Shown: positions 1-8,229 of the stretch, piece by piece
Position numbering within the stretch: the first letter of the stretch is position 1
How the letters are laid out: each line of letters begins with the position of its first letter
Assembly (NCBI GenBank): GCA_022820825.1
Contig: JAJEEU010000022.1
Coordinates: forward strand, 1-48,284
Source of the DNA: Vicinamibacteria bacterium
Lineage (GTDB): Bacteria > Acidobacteriota > Vicinamibacteria > Vicinamibacterales > UBA8438
Direction: 5' to 3'
Length of the DNA: 48,284 bases
The notes under the pieces: model-generated
The model's input: only the letters and a program-made list of their open reading frames with translations
Databases searched by the model: none
Told to the model about the DNA's origin: nothing
Program-made: the position numbers and the translations under genes

Positions 1-1030
1 CGACGGCGCGCAGCGTCCGGAACATGCCATTGTGCCCGTATGGGAAGGTAAATTCGAGGTTGCGCAGCGACGCCGTGCGAAACGCATAGCTGTCGCACGC
101 TGCTCGGGACGCTGCAGTACGCGGCTCCGGAGGAGCTGCCGGGCAAGGAGGGTTCTGCGCGCCTCCGTCGGAGGCGGGCGTCGTGGCACCTGATGCAAGA
201 GCGGGGTTGTCGGGCACGCCCAGGACATGCAGTTTGTAATCGGAGAACATGGGCCCGTTGTGGCACCTGATGCACCCGATCTCGTCGAAGCGCTGCATGC
301 CCCTGACCTGTTGCTCCGTCATGGCGCTGCGGTCGCCGCGCATGTAGCGGTCGAACGGAGAGTTGTTGGCCAGCAGCGACCGCATGAACGCCGCTATCGC
401 CCTGCCCAGGTTTTCCGCGTTGACCGGCTGTTCACTGCCGAAGGCCTCGGCGAACAGGCTCTGGTACTCGGCGTTGGCCTGGAGCTTCGCCACCACTCTC
501 GCGACAGCCTCATCCTCCGGGTAGGTGTCCCCTCGCATTTCCTCAAACGACTTGAGCGGTTCGAGCGCCTGCGATTCGAGGCTCCTGATGCGATTGTCCC
601 AGAACGTCGGCGCAGTCGCCGGGTCGTAGCGGCCCGATTCATCGATGCCGTTGAAAGCAACGTTCAGAACCGTCGGACTATTGCGTTTGACGAGATGCCC
701 GTCACGCCGGAAGCGGCCCAGGCCGATGCCCGTCACGCCGGTCGACAGGTCGCGGTCATCTGAATAGGCGAATTCGGGATGATGGCACGTCGCGCAGGCT
801 ACGTCTTGGGGTCCCGACAAAAGCGGGTCCCAGAACAGCAGCCTGCCCAGCTCCACTTTTGCTGGGGTCGTCGGGTTATATCCCGGCGCCTGCTCAGTCT
901 CTGGCAGCGCCGACACACTGTGGTCAACGGCACCAAGTTCTTGTCCAACGGCACCAACTTCCATGAAAAGGAGTACGGCGACCGTAGCTGCTGCGACCAG
1001 CAGGTGTTTCGCTCCGAAGACTATAGGCAC
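1..1030 (-). CDS. Di-haem cytochrome c peroxidase (CcpA/MauG-like), C-terminus beyond window
   Basis: The product is an exported di-haem peroxidase-type protein that would reduce peroxide, or oxidise a partner as MauG does, in the periplasm. Reading leftwards from a GTG at 1030, preceded by an AGGGGGG ribosome site 6 nt upstream, it has a hydrophobic signal segment (about residues 7-24). Haem motif CATCH is at 79-83 and CIRCH at 253-257; the spacing of about 170 residues is typical of the family. Downstream are FRTASLRNL and PYGHNGMFRTL, matching the family's C-terminal haem-domain signature. A Pro/Ala/Ser-rich stretch of about 35 residues is inserted between CIRCH and FRTASL. The frame is open to base 1, so the gene is cut by the window edge. 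It is the last gene of the minus-strand redox block. The family call is firm; the substrate is unknown. Confidence 0.85.
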   Translation of the reverse strand, partial: MPIVFGAKHLLVAAATVAVLLFMEVGAVGQELGAVDHSVSALPETEQAPGYNPTTPAKVELGRLLFWDPLLSGPQDVACATCHHPEFAYSDDRDLSTGVTGIGLGRFRRDGHLVKRNSPTVLNVAFNGIDESGRYDPATAPTFWDNRIRSLESQALEPLKSFEEMRGDTYPEDEAVARVVAKLQANAEYQSLFAEAFGSEQPVNAENLGRAIAAFMRSLLANNSPFDRYMRGDRSAMTEQQVRGMQRFDEIGCIRCHNGPMFSDYKLHVLGVPDNPALASGATTPASDGGAQNPPCPAAPPEPRTAASRAACDSYAFRTASLRNLEFTFPYGHNGMFRTLRAV

Positions 1031-1114
1031 GAGTAACCCCCCTGGTGCCGGCCCCCTTCACAGGCGCTGGGCGCGCCACAGGACAGCTAGTCTGCCCACA
1101 ACTATGGGCGGGTG

Positions 1115-1290
1115 TCAAGAGAGAATGCGCCGCGCCACTACCGACCGGTCGCACGGGTTGTCGTTGCGCAGGTCGATGTCGATCGCGATGGCCCACTCGA
1201 GCACGGACCGGAGGGCGCTGGCCAGCGCACCGCCCTGGCTGCCTCGGCCTTGACGTGCCAGATGGAGCGGGACGAGGTGGTCTTACGTGT
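1115..1290 (-). pseudogene. Tyrosine recombinase (phage-type integrase) relic
   Basis: The 299 bases between the peroxidase and the mini-PQQ gene hold no intact gene. Two adjacent minus-strand frames read like the core-binding domain of a phage-type integrase. One frame gives SIWHVKAEAARAVR (1266 downwards). After a one-base frame change the other gives SVLEWAIAIDIDLRNDNPCD, then ends at a TGA (1115-1117). Integrases of this class typically read PIWHxKxETARRVRQRI...VLEWAxAxxLRxDNPCDR here. Both parts, in the right order but in different frames and without a catalytic domain, indicate a decayed fragment. The right-hand limit is uncertain. Confidence 0.55.
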
Positions 1291-1329
1291 CCATCCGCAT
1301 CTCCCTGGACGTTGACGGAAACCTGTTGG

Positions 1330-1887
1330 TCAATCTGGCGGCAGGGTAAACACGAAGAGCGCGTTGGGTGCGCCCGGCGCCCGGCCGCCGCCGACCGGTA
1401 TCGCCAGATACTGCTTTCCATCGACCGCGTATGTGACCGGATAACCCTGCACCGGAGACGGGAGCCTCGTCTGGTGAAGCACCTGGCCCGTCTCGACGTC
1501 GTGCAGATACAGATGCCGGCGGTGTTGCCAGAGCAGGTCGCCGGTTCTGGCGTCGACCGCCTGGACGTACCCGTCGGGATTCGGCAGATACATCACCCCG
1601 TCGTAGACCAACGGCGTCGGTTCGCTGAGACCGGGGCGCATTTGCCACGACCACGCGAGCTGAATCTGATGGACGTTGTCCCGGTTGATCTCGTCGAGCG
1701 GGCTGTACCCCCAACCATTGAGAGTGCGCCGCCAGTGCAGCCAGTCTTCAGGGTCAGGGTTTCCGAGGATCTCGTCCGTGACCGGCTCGAATTCCTGCGC
1801 GACAGCCGCCGGCGGTGTCGCCAACCCCCAGAGACTTCCGCCAAGGATGAGCAACAGGCTGTGTGCGACCAGTTTGTGATGTGCCAT
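1330..1887 (-). CDS. Internally deleted 'mini' PQQ quinoprotein, 185 aa
   Basis: The protein has a signal peptide (about residues 1-31, ending AVAQ) and then the N-terminal and C-terminal ends of a PQQ beta-propeller dehydrogenase joined in frame. Residues 35-123 (PVTDEILGNPDPEDWLHWRR to DLLWQHRR) match the first propeller section of the 712-aa paralogue at 14,259-16,397. Residues 126-185 (LYLHDVETGQVL, VTYAVDGKQYLAIPVG) match its last section. Some 350-400 residues, including most blades and expected PQQ/Ca ligands, are missing at about residue 124. The start is ATG at 1887 with GGAGG 7 nt upstream. With about a quarter of a propeller it cannot fold as a normal enzyme, so it is either a decaying gene or a small derivative with another role. 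Confidence 0.75.
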   Translation of the reverse strand: MAHHKLVAHSLLLILGGSLWGLATPPAAVAQEFEPVTDEILGNPDPEDWLHWRRTLNGWGYSPLDEINRDNVHQIQLAWSWQMRPGLSEPTPLVYDGVMYLPNPDGYVQAVDARTGDLLWQHRRHLYLHDVETGQVLHQTRLPSPVQGYPVTYAVDGKQYLAIPVGGGRAPGAPNALFVFTLPPD

Positions 1888-1939
1888 CCGATGACCTCCG
1901 AGACCTCGCGACAGGGCGACTGTCGGCCTGTCCGGGGGC

Positions 1940-2098
1940 ATGAAGACGTTCATGACGATTGAGGCGCTGTCGGAGATGCTGGCCTCGATCAACCACGTGC
2001 CGGGATGGGTCCCTCGTCTTGCCGCTTTCGTGGCGTGGGGACGTTTCGTCAAGCTGCCGATCGAGCCGCGCGGCGCCGCCCGGACGGCATCGGCCTAA
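1940..2098 (+). CDS. Possible 52-aa small protein
   Basis: This short frame lies on the plus strand in the gap between two minus-strand genes and ends 4 bp inside the 3' end of the cytochrome/propeller gene. It reads MTIEALSEMLASINHV and PRLAAFVAWGRFVKLP, an amphipathic, natural-looking composition with GC-rich third codon positions. A GGGGG run lies just upstream of the first ATG. I recognise no family. It could equally be the end of a lost larger gene or chance in a 207-bp intergenic region. Confidence 0.3.
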   Translation: MKTFMTIEALSEMLASINHVPGWVPRLAAFVAWGRFVKLPIEPRGAARTASA

Positions 2099-4338
2099 GG
2101 ACGCGGCACGGCGTCCGCCCTGTGAGCCTGCAGCTCGGCCTCGGTCCGGAATTGCAGCCGAGCGACCCGATTCGTGGTCGCGTAGGGCACCCAGACGTCG
2201 CCGTTGCGGCCATCGACGGCGATGTGCCGCACTTCCGTGCCGCGGCTCGGCAACGGGTAGACAGTCCACTCCCGGGTGCTCGGATCGAACTTCGCCACCG
2301 AGTCGTCGCTGCTCACGTTCGTGTACACGTTGTGGTCGTTATCGACGACCGCCGAGTAGGGGTGCATCCCCTTGTGCGGCAGCGGGTGATAGGTCACCTC
2401 CCTGGTGTGGATGTCGATCTCCGCGAGATTCCCGCCCCACCAGTTACTGACCCAGATCACGTCGCCGTTCTTGTCCGCACCCATTCTCCGCGGCGCCTGG
2501 CCACCCGGCATCCACGGCACGCAACACATGAACCTCAGCGCGCCATGGTTGTAGTAGAACTCCTTGTCGGCGTCAGTCATGAACGATTCCGGCTTCACCG
2601 CACCCGGCGGCCTCATCGGGATCTCGTAGGTCTTGCCGGTCTCCACGTCTGCGTGCCCCACGACATCTCGAGTCCATCGTCCCCACCACCCGTTGCCGAG
2701 GCGGTCACCGGTCACGCCATAGGTGCCGCCGGTGGCGGCGGGATTCTGGAAGTACTGAAAGGTTCGCTCCTCGGGATCGAACCGGAGGACGCCCTCGGTC
2801 GAACCCATCCAGACCTTGCCCATCGCGTCGACATCCTGAGTGCCGGCGACTCGCATGCCGGCGGGCGGCGTGAAGGTGGTGATCTCATCGGACTCCGGAT
2901 CCGCCCGGCCGAGGATTCCACTGACGTTGAACCACATGATGCCCTTCTGATCGACGTAGATCCCATGCGTGTACACCCGGTCACGCGGGCTCGTGCGCAC
3001 CTTGTTGTAGGAGCGCACGGCGCCGGTCTCGGGGTTGAGCTTGATGAGCGTTCGGAGCGACTGGGACGCGCTCGCCCAGGGGGCGATCCACACGTTGCCG
3101 TCCTGGTCGATGGCCACATCGTGGGGACCGCTGCGTCCGCCGTGCGCCCCCGATGGCGTCCCCTCGGACCAATCCTCTCCATTCCACAACACGAACTCAC
3201 CCGTATCGGCCACCGGCACGTCGTACTCGGTGATCACGACGCGAGCGGCATCACCGGTCGGACGGGGCAGTACCGGCTTGAGCTCCATCGGCGACTCGCC
3301 TGGCCCCCGCATCCGGGCCAGGTACTCGGCGAGCTCGTTCTTGTGGTACCGCATCGCCACGGGCGGGCGGTTGCTCGACGCGTTCAGCCCGTTGTAGCCG
3401 GCCTTCTCCATGGAGCTGATGATCGCCCGCCATCCGCGCTCGTCAAACCGGTTCTGCAGCGGGACGCCGGCCTGGTGGCATTCGGAGCACTGCACCCGGA
3501 AGATCTCCTTCATCCGCCGATCTTCGAACGTCTCCTCCGGCAGCGCCGCCAGCCATTCCGGACCGCGCAGTTGCGGCGTGACATCGGCGATCGGCCGCAG
3601 CGTGAACGTCTGGTGGGTCCTCGAGCTCAAGGTGGCGTCCGCACGGCTGGTTTCGAAGCCGGTCGCCTGCGCCCACACCTTGTAGGTCCCCTCGTGCAGC
3701 GGCGGAAAGACGTACCCGCCCTGCTCATCGCTATAGACCGTCGTCGTGTAGTTGCTCTCCACCCGGCGGGCCGACACGGCCACGCCGTGCAACGGCTCAC
3801 CGCTCGCGGCGGTCGTCGTGCCGGCGAGGTGCATGCCCGGCGCGCTGGGGGTTTCCCAGAGCGCCGCGTTGATCCGATCCCCGGTCGGCACCCAGCGCCG
3901 GACCTCGGCCGGGACAGTCTTCATATACGCGATGACCTGGTCTACTTGCGCGGCATCGAACTGGTGCTGGAACCCGGGCATGTTGGCCGTGCCGTTGAGG
4001 ATCGAGGCGCGGACCGCCTCCTCCCCCTGCGACGACACCAGCTCCGCATCCAACCACGGGCCCAGTGTCTCACCGCTGCCCGGCTGCCCGATCGGGTCGT
4101 GGCAGATGGCGCAGCGCGAGACGAACAGTTGCTGCCCCGGCGCCTCGGGCTTGCTCCGCATCCGCTCGAGCTCCTCGGCAAGCTCGCGCGGATCGAAGTC
4201 GGTCCTGATAATCTCCACCGGCTCGGGGTCGATCGGCTTCGACTTGATGGGCACCGGGACCGGCAACTGCGCCGTTACGACCGTGGACAAGGCCGCCACC
4301 CCGGCCACGAGGATTGCCATCGCGTGTTTGATGCTCAT
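2095..4338 (-). CDS. Exported di-haem c protein with carboxypeptidase-like domain and streptogramin-lyase-like propeller
   Basis: This 747-aa protein begins with a signal peptide (about 1-23). A first cytochrome c domain follows, with CAICH at 76-80 and a plausible Met ligand at 120 (NMPGF). Residues about 165-250 form a carboxypeptidase-regulatory-like beta-sandwich (SGEPLHGVAVSA, DEQGGYVFPPLHEGTYKV). A second haem motif, CSECH, is at 284-288. From about 365 to the end is a beta-propeller of the NHL/Vgb (virginiamycin B lyase-like) kind with repeats such as PHDVAIDQDGNVWIA. The Vgb resemblance is structural; lyase activity is not implied. ATG 4338 has GGGAG about 10 nt upstream. It lies 41 bp downstream of the DUF1552 gene and probably shares its transcript. 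It may bind an organic ligand and pass electrons between haems. Confidence 0.85.
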   Translation of the reverse strand: MSIKHAMAILVAGVAALSTVVTAQLPVPVPIKSKPIDPEPVEIIRTDFDPRELAEELERMRSKPEAPGQQLFVSRCAICHDPIGQPGSGETLGPWLDAELVSSQGEEAVRASILNGTANMPGFQHQFDAAQVDQVIAYMKTVPAEVRRWVPTGDRINAALWETPSAPGMHLAGTTTAASGEPLHGVAVSARRVESNYTTTVYSDEQGGYVFPPLHEGTYKVWAQATGFETSRADATLSSRTHQTFTLRPIADVTPQLRGPEWLAALPEETFEDRRMKEIFRVQCSECHQAGVPLQNRFDERGWRAIISSMEKAGYNGLNASSNRPPVAMRYHKNELAEYLARMRGPGESPMELKPVLPRPTGDAARVVITEYDVPVADTGEFVLWNGEDWSEGTPSGAHGGRSGPHDVAIDQDGNVWIAPWASASQSLRTLIKLNPETGAVRSYNKVRTSPRDRVYTHGIYVDQKGIMWFNVSGILGRADPESDEITTFTPPAGMRVAGTQDVDAMGKVWMGSTEGVLRFDPEERTFQYFQNPAATGGTYGVTGDRLGNGWWGRWTRDVVGHADVETGKTYEIPMRPPGAVKPESFMTDADKEFYYNHGALRFMCCVPWMPGGQAPRRMGADKNGDVIWVSNWWGGNLAEIDIHTREVTYHPLPHKGMHPYSAVVDNDHNVYTNVSSDDSVAKFDPSTREWTVYPLPSRGTEVRHIAVDGRNGDVWVPYATTNRVARLQFRTEAELQAHRADAVPRP

Positions 4339-4379
4339 CGTCGTATTTCTCCCACTAGCGAGCGACCGGCTCGGCCTGC

Positions 4380-5729
4380 CTATGCGATATCGGTCAAGTG
4401 CTCCAGCTGACCGTTGCTGTCACCGAACGCGTCCACCGTCACATCCATCATCGCGAGGGCCGTCACCCAGAGATTCGCCAACGGGGTGCCCTCGGCGAAG
4501 CGAACGTGCCGTCCTCCTCTGAGCCCGGCCGTGGTCCCACCCACCATCGTGATCGGCAGGTCATCGTGGAAGTGCGTGTTGCTGTCGCTGATCGCAGTCC
4601 CGTGGACCAGAAGCGAGCTGTCCAGCAACGTGCCGTCACCGTCGGGCGTCGTGGCCAGCGTCTCCACCAGATGAGCGAACTGCTCCATGTGAAACGCGTT
4701 GATCTTCGACAGCCGCTCGAGCTTGGCCGGCTCATTCATGTGATGCGACAACGGATGGTGCGAGTCGGGCACGCCGATCTCCGGATACGCCCGCCCGCTG
4801 ATTTCGCGCGCCAGCATGAATGTGCTGACCCGCGTCAGGTCGGTCTGATAGGCCAGCGCGAGCAGATCCATCATCAGCGTTGCATGCTCGGCGTAGGTGC
4901 TGGGGATCCCCATCGGCTGGTCGACCACGGGCAGCTCCCGTGCGTTCTGCGCCTCCGCCATCTGGAGACGTCGTTCGACGTCTCGCACCGACTCGAGATA
5001 CTGGTCGAGCCTCGTCCGGTCGGACCATCCCAGTACACGCTCCAGGTCGGCGATCTGCTCACCCACGAAGTCCAACATGCTGCGGTCGCGGTGGATCCGC
5101 TCGAGCCGCGCCCCGGCGTCGGTGCTGCCGCTCGTCCCGAACAGTCGCTCGAAGATCGCCCGCGGATCGTTCTCGCAGGGCAGCGGCGTCGTCGGCGTGC
5201 GCCACGCCAATGTGTTCGTCAGGGCACAGCTCGCCCCGTCGCAGCTGCCCAGCACGGCCACCGAATCGAGGGCAAGTTCGAGCGACGCCAGCTGGGTCTC
5301 CTGCCCGAGCTGCCGCGCGGCGATCTGATCCATCGACACACCCGCATGAACGTTGGAATCGGAGATCGCCCGGTAGGGAACGCAGGTCAGATAGGTGCCC
5401 GCCGCGCGTGCATGGTCACCACCCCGGTTCGACAGCCCCGCCGACTTGTCGGCCAGCCCGCTGACCATCAGGATCTTGTCGCGATAATCGGACAGTGATT
5501 CGAGCGTGGGCGGAAGCTCATCGAGCGGCCCCTCGGCCTTCGGCATCCAGTAGCCCATCGCCATCCCGTTCGGCACGTAGACCATCGCGAGACGTTGAAC
5601 CGGCGCTGCCGCCGTGCGGCTGGTCGCGGTCAGGGCCGGCACCATGCTGTCGAGCAGGGGGAGCGCCACCGAGGCGCCGAGACCCCGCAGAACCGTGCGC
5701 CGGGACAGATGCTGTTTGGTGATGATCAC
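4380..5729 (-). CDS. DUF1552 family protein, Tat-exported
   Basis: This 449-aa protein starts at GTG 5729, five bases after AAGGAGG. The N-terminus has a twin-arginine signal (SRRTVLRGLGASVALPLLDS, residues 9-28), implying export in a folded state. The body matches the DUF1552 family, for example LAMVYVPNGMAMGYWMP near 48-62 and DSHHPLSHH further on. This family resembles the sulfatase-like DUF1501 group but has no established reaction. The start overlaps the stop of the DUF1592-type gene by 4 bp (GTGA), indicating translational coupling. In many acidobacteria and planctomycetes these two families occur as neighbours, so they probably act together in the periplasm. Family call firm; function unknown. 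Confidence 0.88.
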   Translation of the reverse strand: MIITKQHLSRRTVLRGLGASVALPLLDSMVPALTATSRTAAAPVQRLAMVYVPNGMAMGYWMPKAEGPLDELPPTLESLSDYRDKILMVSGLADKSAGLSNRGGDHARAAGTYLTCVPYRAISDSNVHAGVSMDQIAARQLGQETQLASLELALDSVAVLGSCDGASCALTNTLAWRTPTTPLPCENDPRAIFERLFGTSGSTDAGARLERIHRDRSMLDFVGEQIADLERVLGWSDRTRLDQYLESVRDVERRLQMAEAQNARELPVVDQPMGIPSTYAEHATLMMDLLALAYQTDLTRVSTFMLAREISGRAYPEIGVPDSHHPLSHHMNEPAKLERLSKINAFHMEQFAHLVETLATTPDGDGTLLDSSLLVHGTAISDSNTHFHDDLPITMVGGTTAGLRGGRHVRFAEGTPLANLWVTALAMMDVTVDAFGDSNGQLEHLTDIA

Positions 5730-8206
5730 GGCGTCCTCCTTGCCTGGCGGGCGGTATCGGCTGCGGCGACTCGACGCATCTGAAATGCGTCGCTCCGCAC
5801 GATGCCGAGGACAAGCGACGACCAGCGGTAGTCGTCGCGCTCGGCTTGACGCATGAGCTCCCGGACCGTGGGCATGTCGTAGTACTCCAGACCACGGCCG
5901 AGGGCATAGGTCAGGAGCTTCTCCGTAACGGTCTGCACGAACGCGTCGCCGCGTTCCGTAACCAGGAACTCGCGGAACTGACGCGGGCCGTCGATCCGCC
6001 TGCCGTCCGCCATCTCGCTGGATGCGTCGACCGGCAACCCGTCGTCGAGGTCCCGCCACCCGCCCGTCGCGTCGTAGTTCTCCAGCGCGAACCCGAGCGG
6101 ATCGATCATCTGATGACACGAGGCGCAGACCGGATTGCTCCGATGCTGTTCCATGCGTTCACGCAGCGAGGTCGGCGCGCTCCTGCCGTCGTTCTCTTCC
6201 AGGGCCGGCACGTTCGGCGGCGGGTCCGGTGGCGGCACCCCGAGGACGTTCTCGAGCACCCACTTGCCTCGCGTGACGACCGAGGTGCGGTGCGCATAGG
6301 AGGTCACCGTCAGGACGCTGGCCTTGCCCAACAGGCCATGCCGGCGGTCGTCGGCAAGCTGCACGCGGCGGAAGTGGCCTCCGTAGACATCCGCGATGCC
6401 GTAGTGTCCCGCCAGCCGCTCGTTGAGGAAGGTGTAGTCCGCGGTCAGCAGCTCCAGGATGCTGCGGTCCTCGCGCACCTGGCTGTCAATGAAGAGATCG
6501 ACCTCGCGCATCATCGCGCGGCGCAGCGAATCGTCGAAGTTCGGGTACTGCCTGGGATTCGGCTCGACGACCGAGGCGTTGCGGGTAATGAGCCACTGGT
6601 TGGCGAAGTTGGTCGCGAAGGTGGAGGCCCGGCGATCGGCCAGCATCCGTCGCACCTGTCGCTCGAGCACCGCCGGCTCCCGGAGCCTCCCCGCCTCGGC
6701 CACCGCCAGCAGCTCATCGTCCGGCAGGCTGCTCCAGAGGAAGAAAGACAGACGAGACGCGAGCTCGATATCGCTGAGTCGATAGATGGTTCCAGGTGCC
6801 GCGCCGGCTGGATCCTGCTCGACCCTCAACAGGAAATGGGGTGACACCAGCAGCGCTTCGATCGCGCGCTCGATCCCGTCGTCGAACGTACCCTGCGCCC
6901 GGCCCTCGGCATGGAAGTCGAGCAGAGGATCGATGTCGGCGTCTGTCACGGGGCGTCGATAGGCGCGACGAGCCAGCGTCTCGAGGATCTGCCGCGCGCA
7001 CGACAGCTCGTCACCGGCCGCGTCCGGGCGACAGACGAGGATCTTCGAGCGGCTGGGGGTCTCGTCCGGCACGGTCCCGTCGTACGGCCCCGAGATTTCG
7101 ACCCGGTCGATCCCCGGATCACCGGCGTCATCTGTCGACATCTCGGACTTGATCGACTTCGGCATGAGCGGAACGTTCTGCCAGACCGACGGCGCCGTGT
7201 CGGTGAACGCCACCGTCACGAGATGCGTACCGGCCTCGACGACCCGCCGGAACTCCATGTGATCGTCGGCTGACATGCGGTAAGCGTGGCGCTGCTGTCC
7301 CTCGATGTCGTCCTCGGCAATCCCCACCGTGAGCCCGATATCGACGCCGGGGTATTGCCCGCCCACGGAGAAACGTCGCAGCAGCTCATGATTGAGACGC
7401 ACCTCTATCTCGTGCTCGTCATCAGTGCCGCGAATCGTCCGCGCAAACAGGTTCCGTTGCATCCGGATCCTGAAGGCGTATTCCCCGTCGAGCGGGAACG
7501 TGTGGCGGAACGCCAGGCCGCCGTGCGTGCCGAACGGAAAGTCGTCCCCCATCCGCTCGTTCTGCCTGGCAAACGGCGAAGCGCGGAACACTTCCGTAAC
7601 GGGACGGATGGCGGCGCTGTTCATCGCCAGGCGACTGACCTTCGTCGCCGCCGACACGTAGCGCGCCATCAGCGACGGGTTGAGCGACAGCATCTCGGCG
7701 TTGTTGTCGAACCCGAACGCCGAATCATCGGCCGGCAGCAACGCGTCGCCGTCGACCTCGAGCGCCAGCAGCTCCCGAACCGCATTCACATACTCGAGTC
7801 GATTGAGACGGCGAACGACCACCCGACCGGGGTTTGGAGTCGCCGCGGCTGCCTGATCCAACGCCGTCTCGAGCCTGCGCACGAACGCGTCGCGCTCCGC
7901 GGGTGCGGGACGAGGCCGGCCGGCCGGCGGCATCTGATCACTCCGCAGCTTGCGGACCACCTCCTCCAGCACGGCGGCGTGCCGGTCGGCACGATCGGGG
8001 TCGATGCCGTCGAGCACCAGCCCCCCCGTCTTGAGCCGCTCGTTGTGACAGCCGACGCAATACCGATCGAAGAGCGTGGGGGTCGCCGCACCGTCGCCCG
8101 CCTGCGGCTCCGCCGCAGCGGCGGGCAGCGCCGGCAGTCCACTCGCGAGCAGGGTCAGCCCAAGGGCGACGAGTATCGGATGCGTGAGTCTCATCGTTCT
8201 CATCAT
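5726..8206 (-). CDS. DUF1592/DUF1588-type exported cytochrome c-like protein
   Basis: This 826-aa protein starts at ATG 8206, preceded by AGAAGG at good spacing; an upstream start is possible but lacks a ribosome site. A signal peptide (about 1-32) precedes an N-terminal haem motif CVGCH (50-54) with a QMPP segment near 91. The domains then follow the planctomycete-type order: DUF1587 (about 128-195, VVVRRLNRLEYVNAVRELL), DUF1595, DUF1592, DUF1588 (KWVLENVLGVPPPDPPPNVP, and a second CxxCH at 694-698) and DUF1585 at the C-terminus (LLTYALGRGLEYYD). It would be a periplasmic haem protein. The gene sits between an ankyrin gene (23 bp upstream) and the DUF1552 gene (4-bp overlap). Its reaction is not known. 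Confidence 0.9.
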   Translation of the reverse strand: MMRTMRLTHPILVALGLTLLASGLPALPAAAAEPQAGDGAATPTLFDRYCVGCHNERLKTGGLVLDGIDPDRADRHAAVLEEVVRKLRSDQMPPAGRPRPAPAERDAFVRRLETALDQAAAATPNPGRVVVRRLNRLEYVNAVRELLALEVDGDALLPADDSAFGFDNNAEMLSLNPSLMARYVSAATKVSRLAMNSAAIRPVTEVFRASPFARQNERMGDDFPFGTHGGLAFRHTFPLDGEYAFRIRMQRNLFARTIRGTDDEHEIEVRLNHELLRRFSVGGQYPGVDIGLTVGIAEDDIEGQQRHAYRMSADDHMEFRRVVEAGTHLVTVAFTDTAPSVWQNVPLMPKSIKSEMSTDDAGDPGIDRVEISGPYDGTVPDETPSRSKILVCRPDAAGDELSCARQILETLARRAYRRPVTDADIDPLLDFHAEGRAQGTFDDGIERAIEALLVSPHFLLRVEQDPAGAAPGTIYRLSDIELASRLSFFLWSSLPDDELLAVAEAGRLREPAVLERQVRRMLADRRASTFATNFANQWLITRNASVVEPNPRQYPNFDDSLRRAMMREVDLFIDSQVREDRSILELLTADYTFLNERLAGHYGIADVYGGHFRRVQLADDRRHGLLGKASVLTVTSYAHRTSVVTRGKWVLENVLGVPPPDPPPNVPALEENDGRSAPTSLRERMEQHRSNPVCASCHQMIDPLGFALENYDATGGWRDLDDGLPVDASSEMADGRRIDGPRQFREFLVTERGDAFVQTVTEKLLTYALGRGLEYYDMPTVRELMRQAERDDYRWSSLVLGIVRSDAFQMRRVAAADTARQARRTP

Positions 8207-8229
8207 GGCGAACCTTCTTGTGCTGAACA

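Noticed and set aside
2005..4410. An 801-codon plus-strand open frame opposite the cytochrome/propeller gene
   Set aside because: It is the mirror of a high-GC gene: Arg/His/Pro/Asp-rich with no domain, while the minus strand encodes clear haem and propeller motifs.
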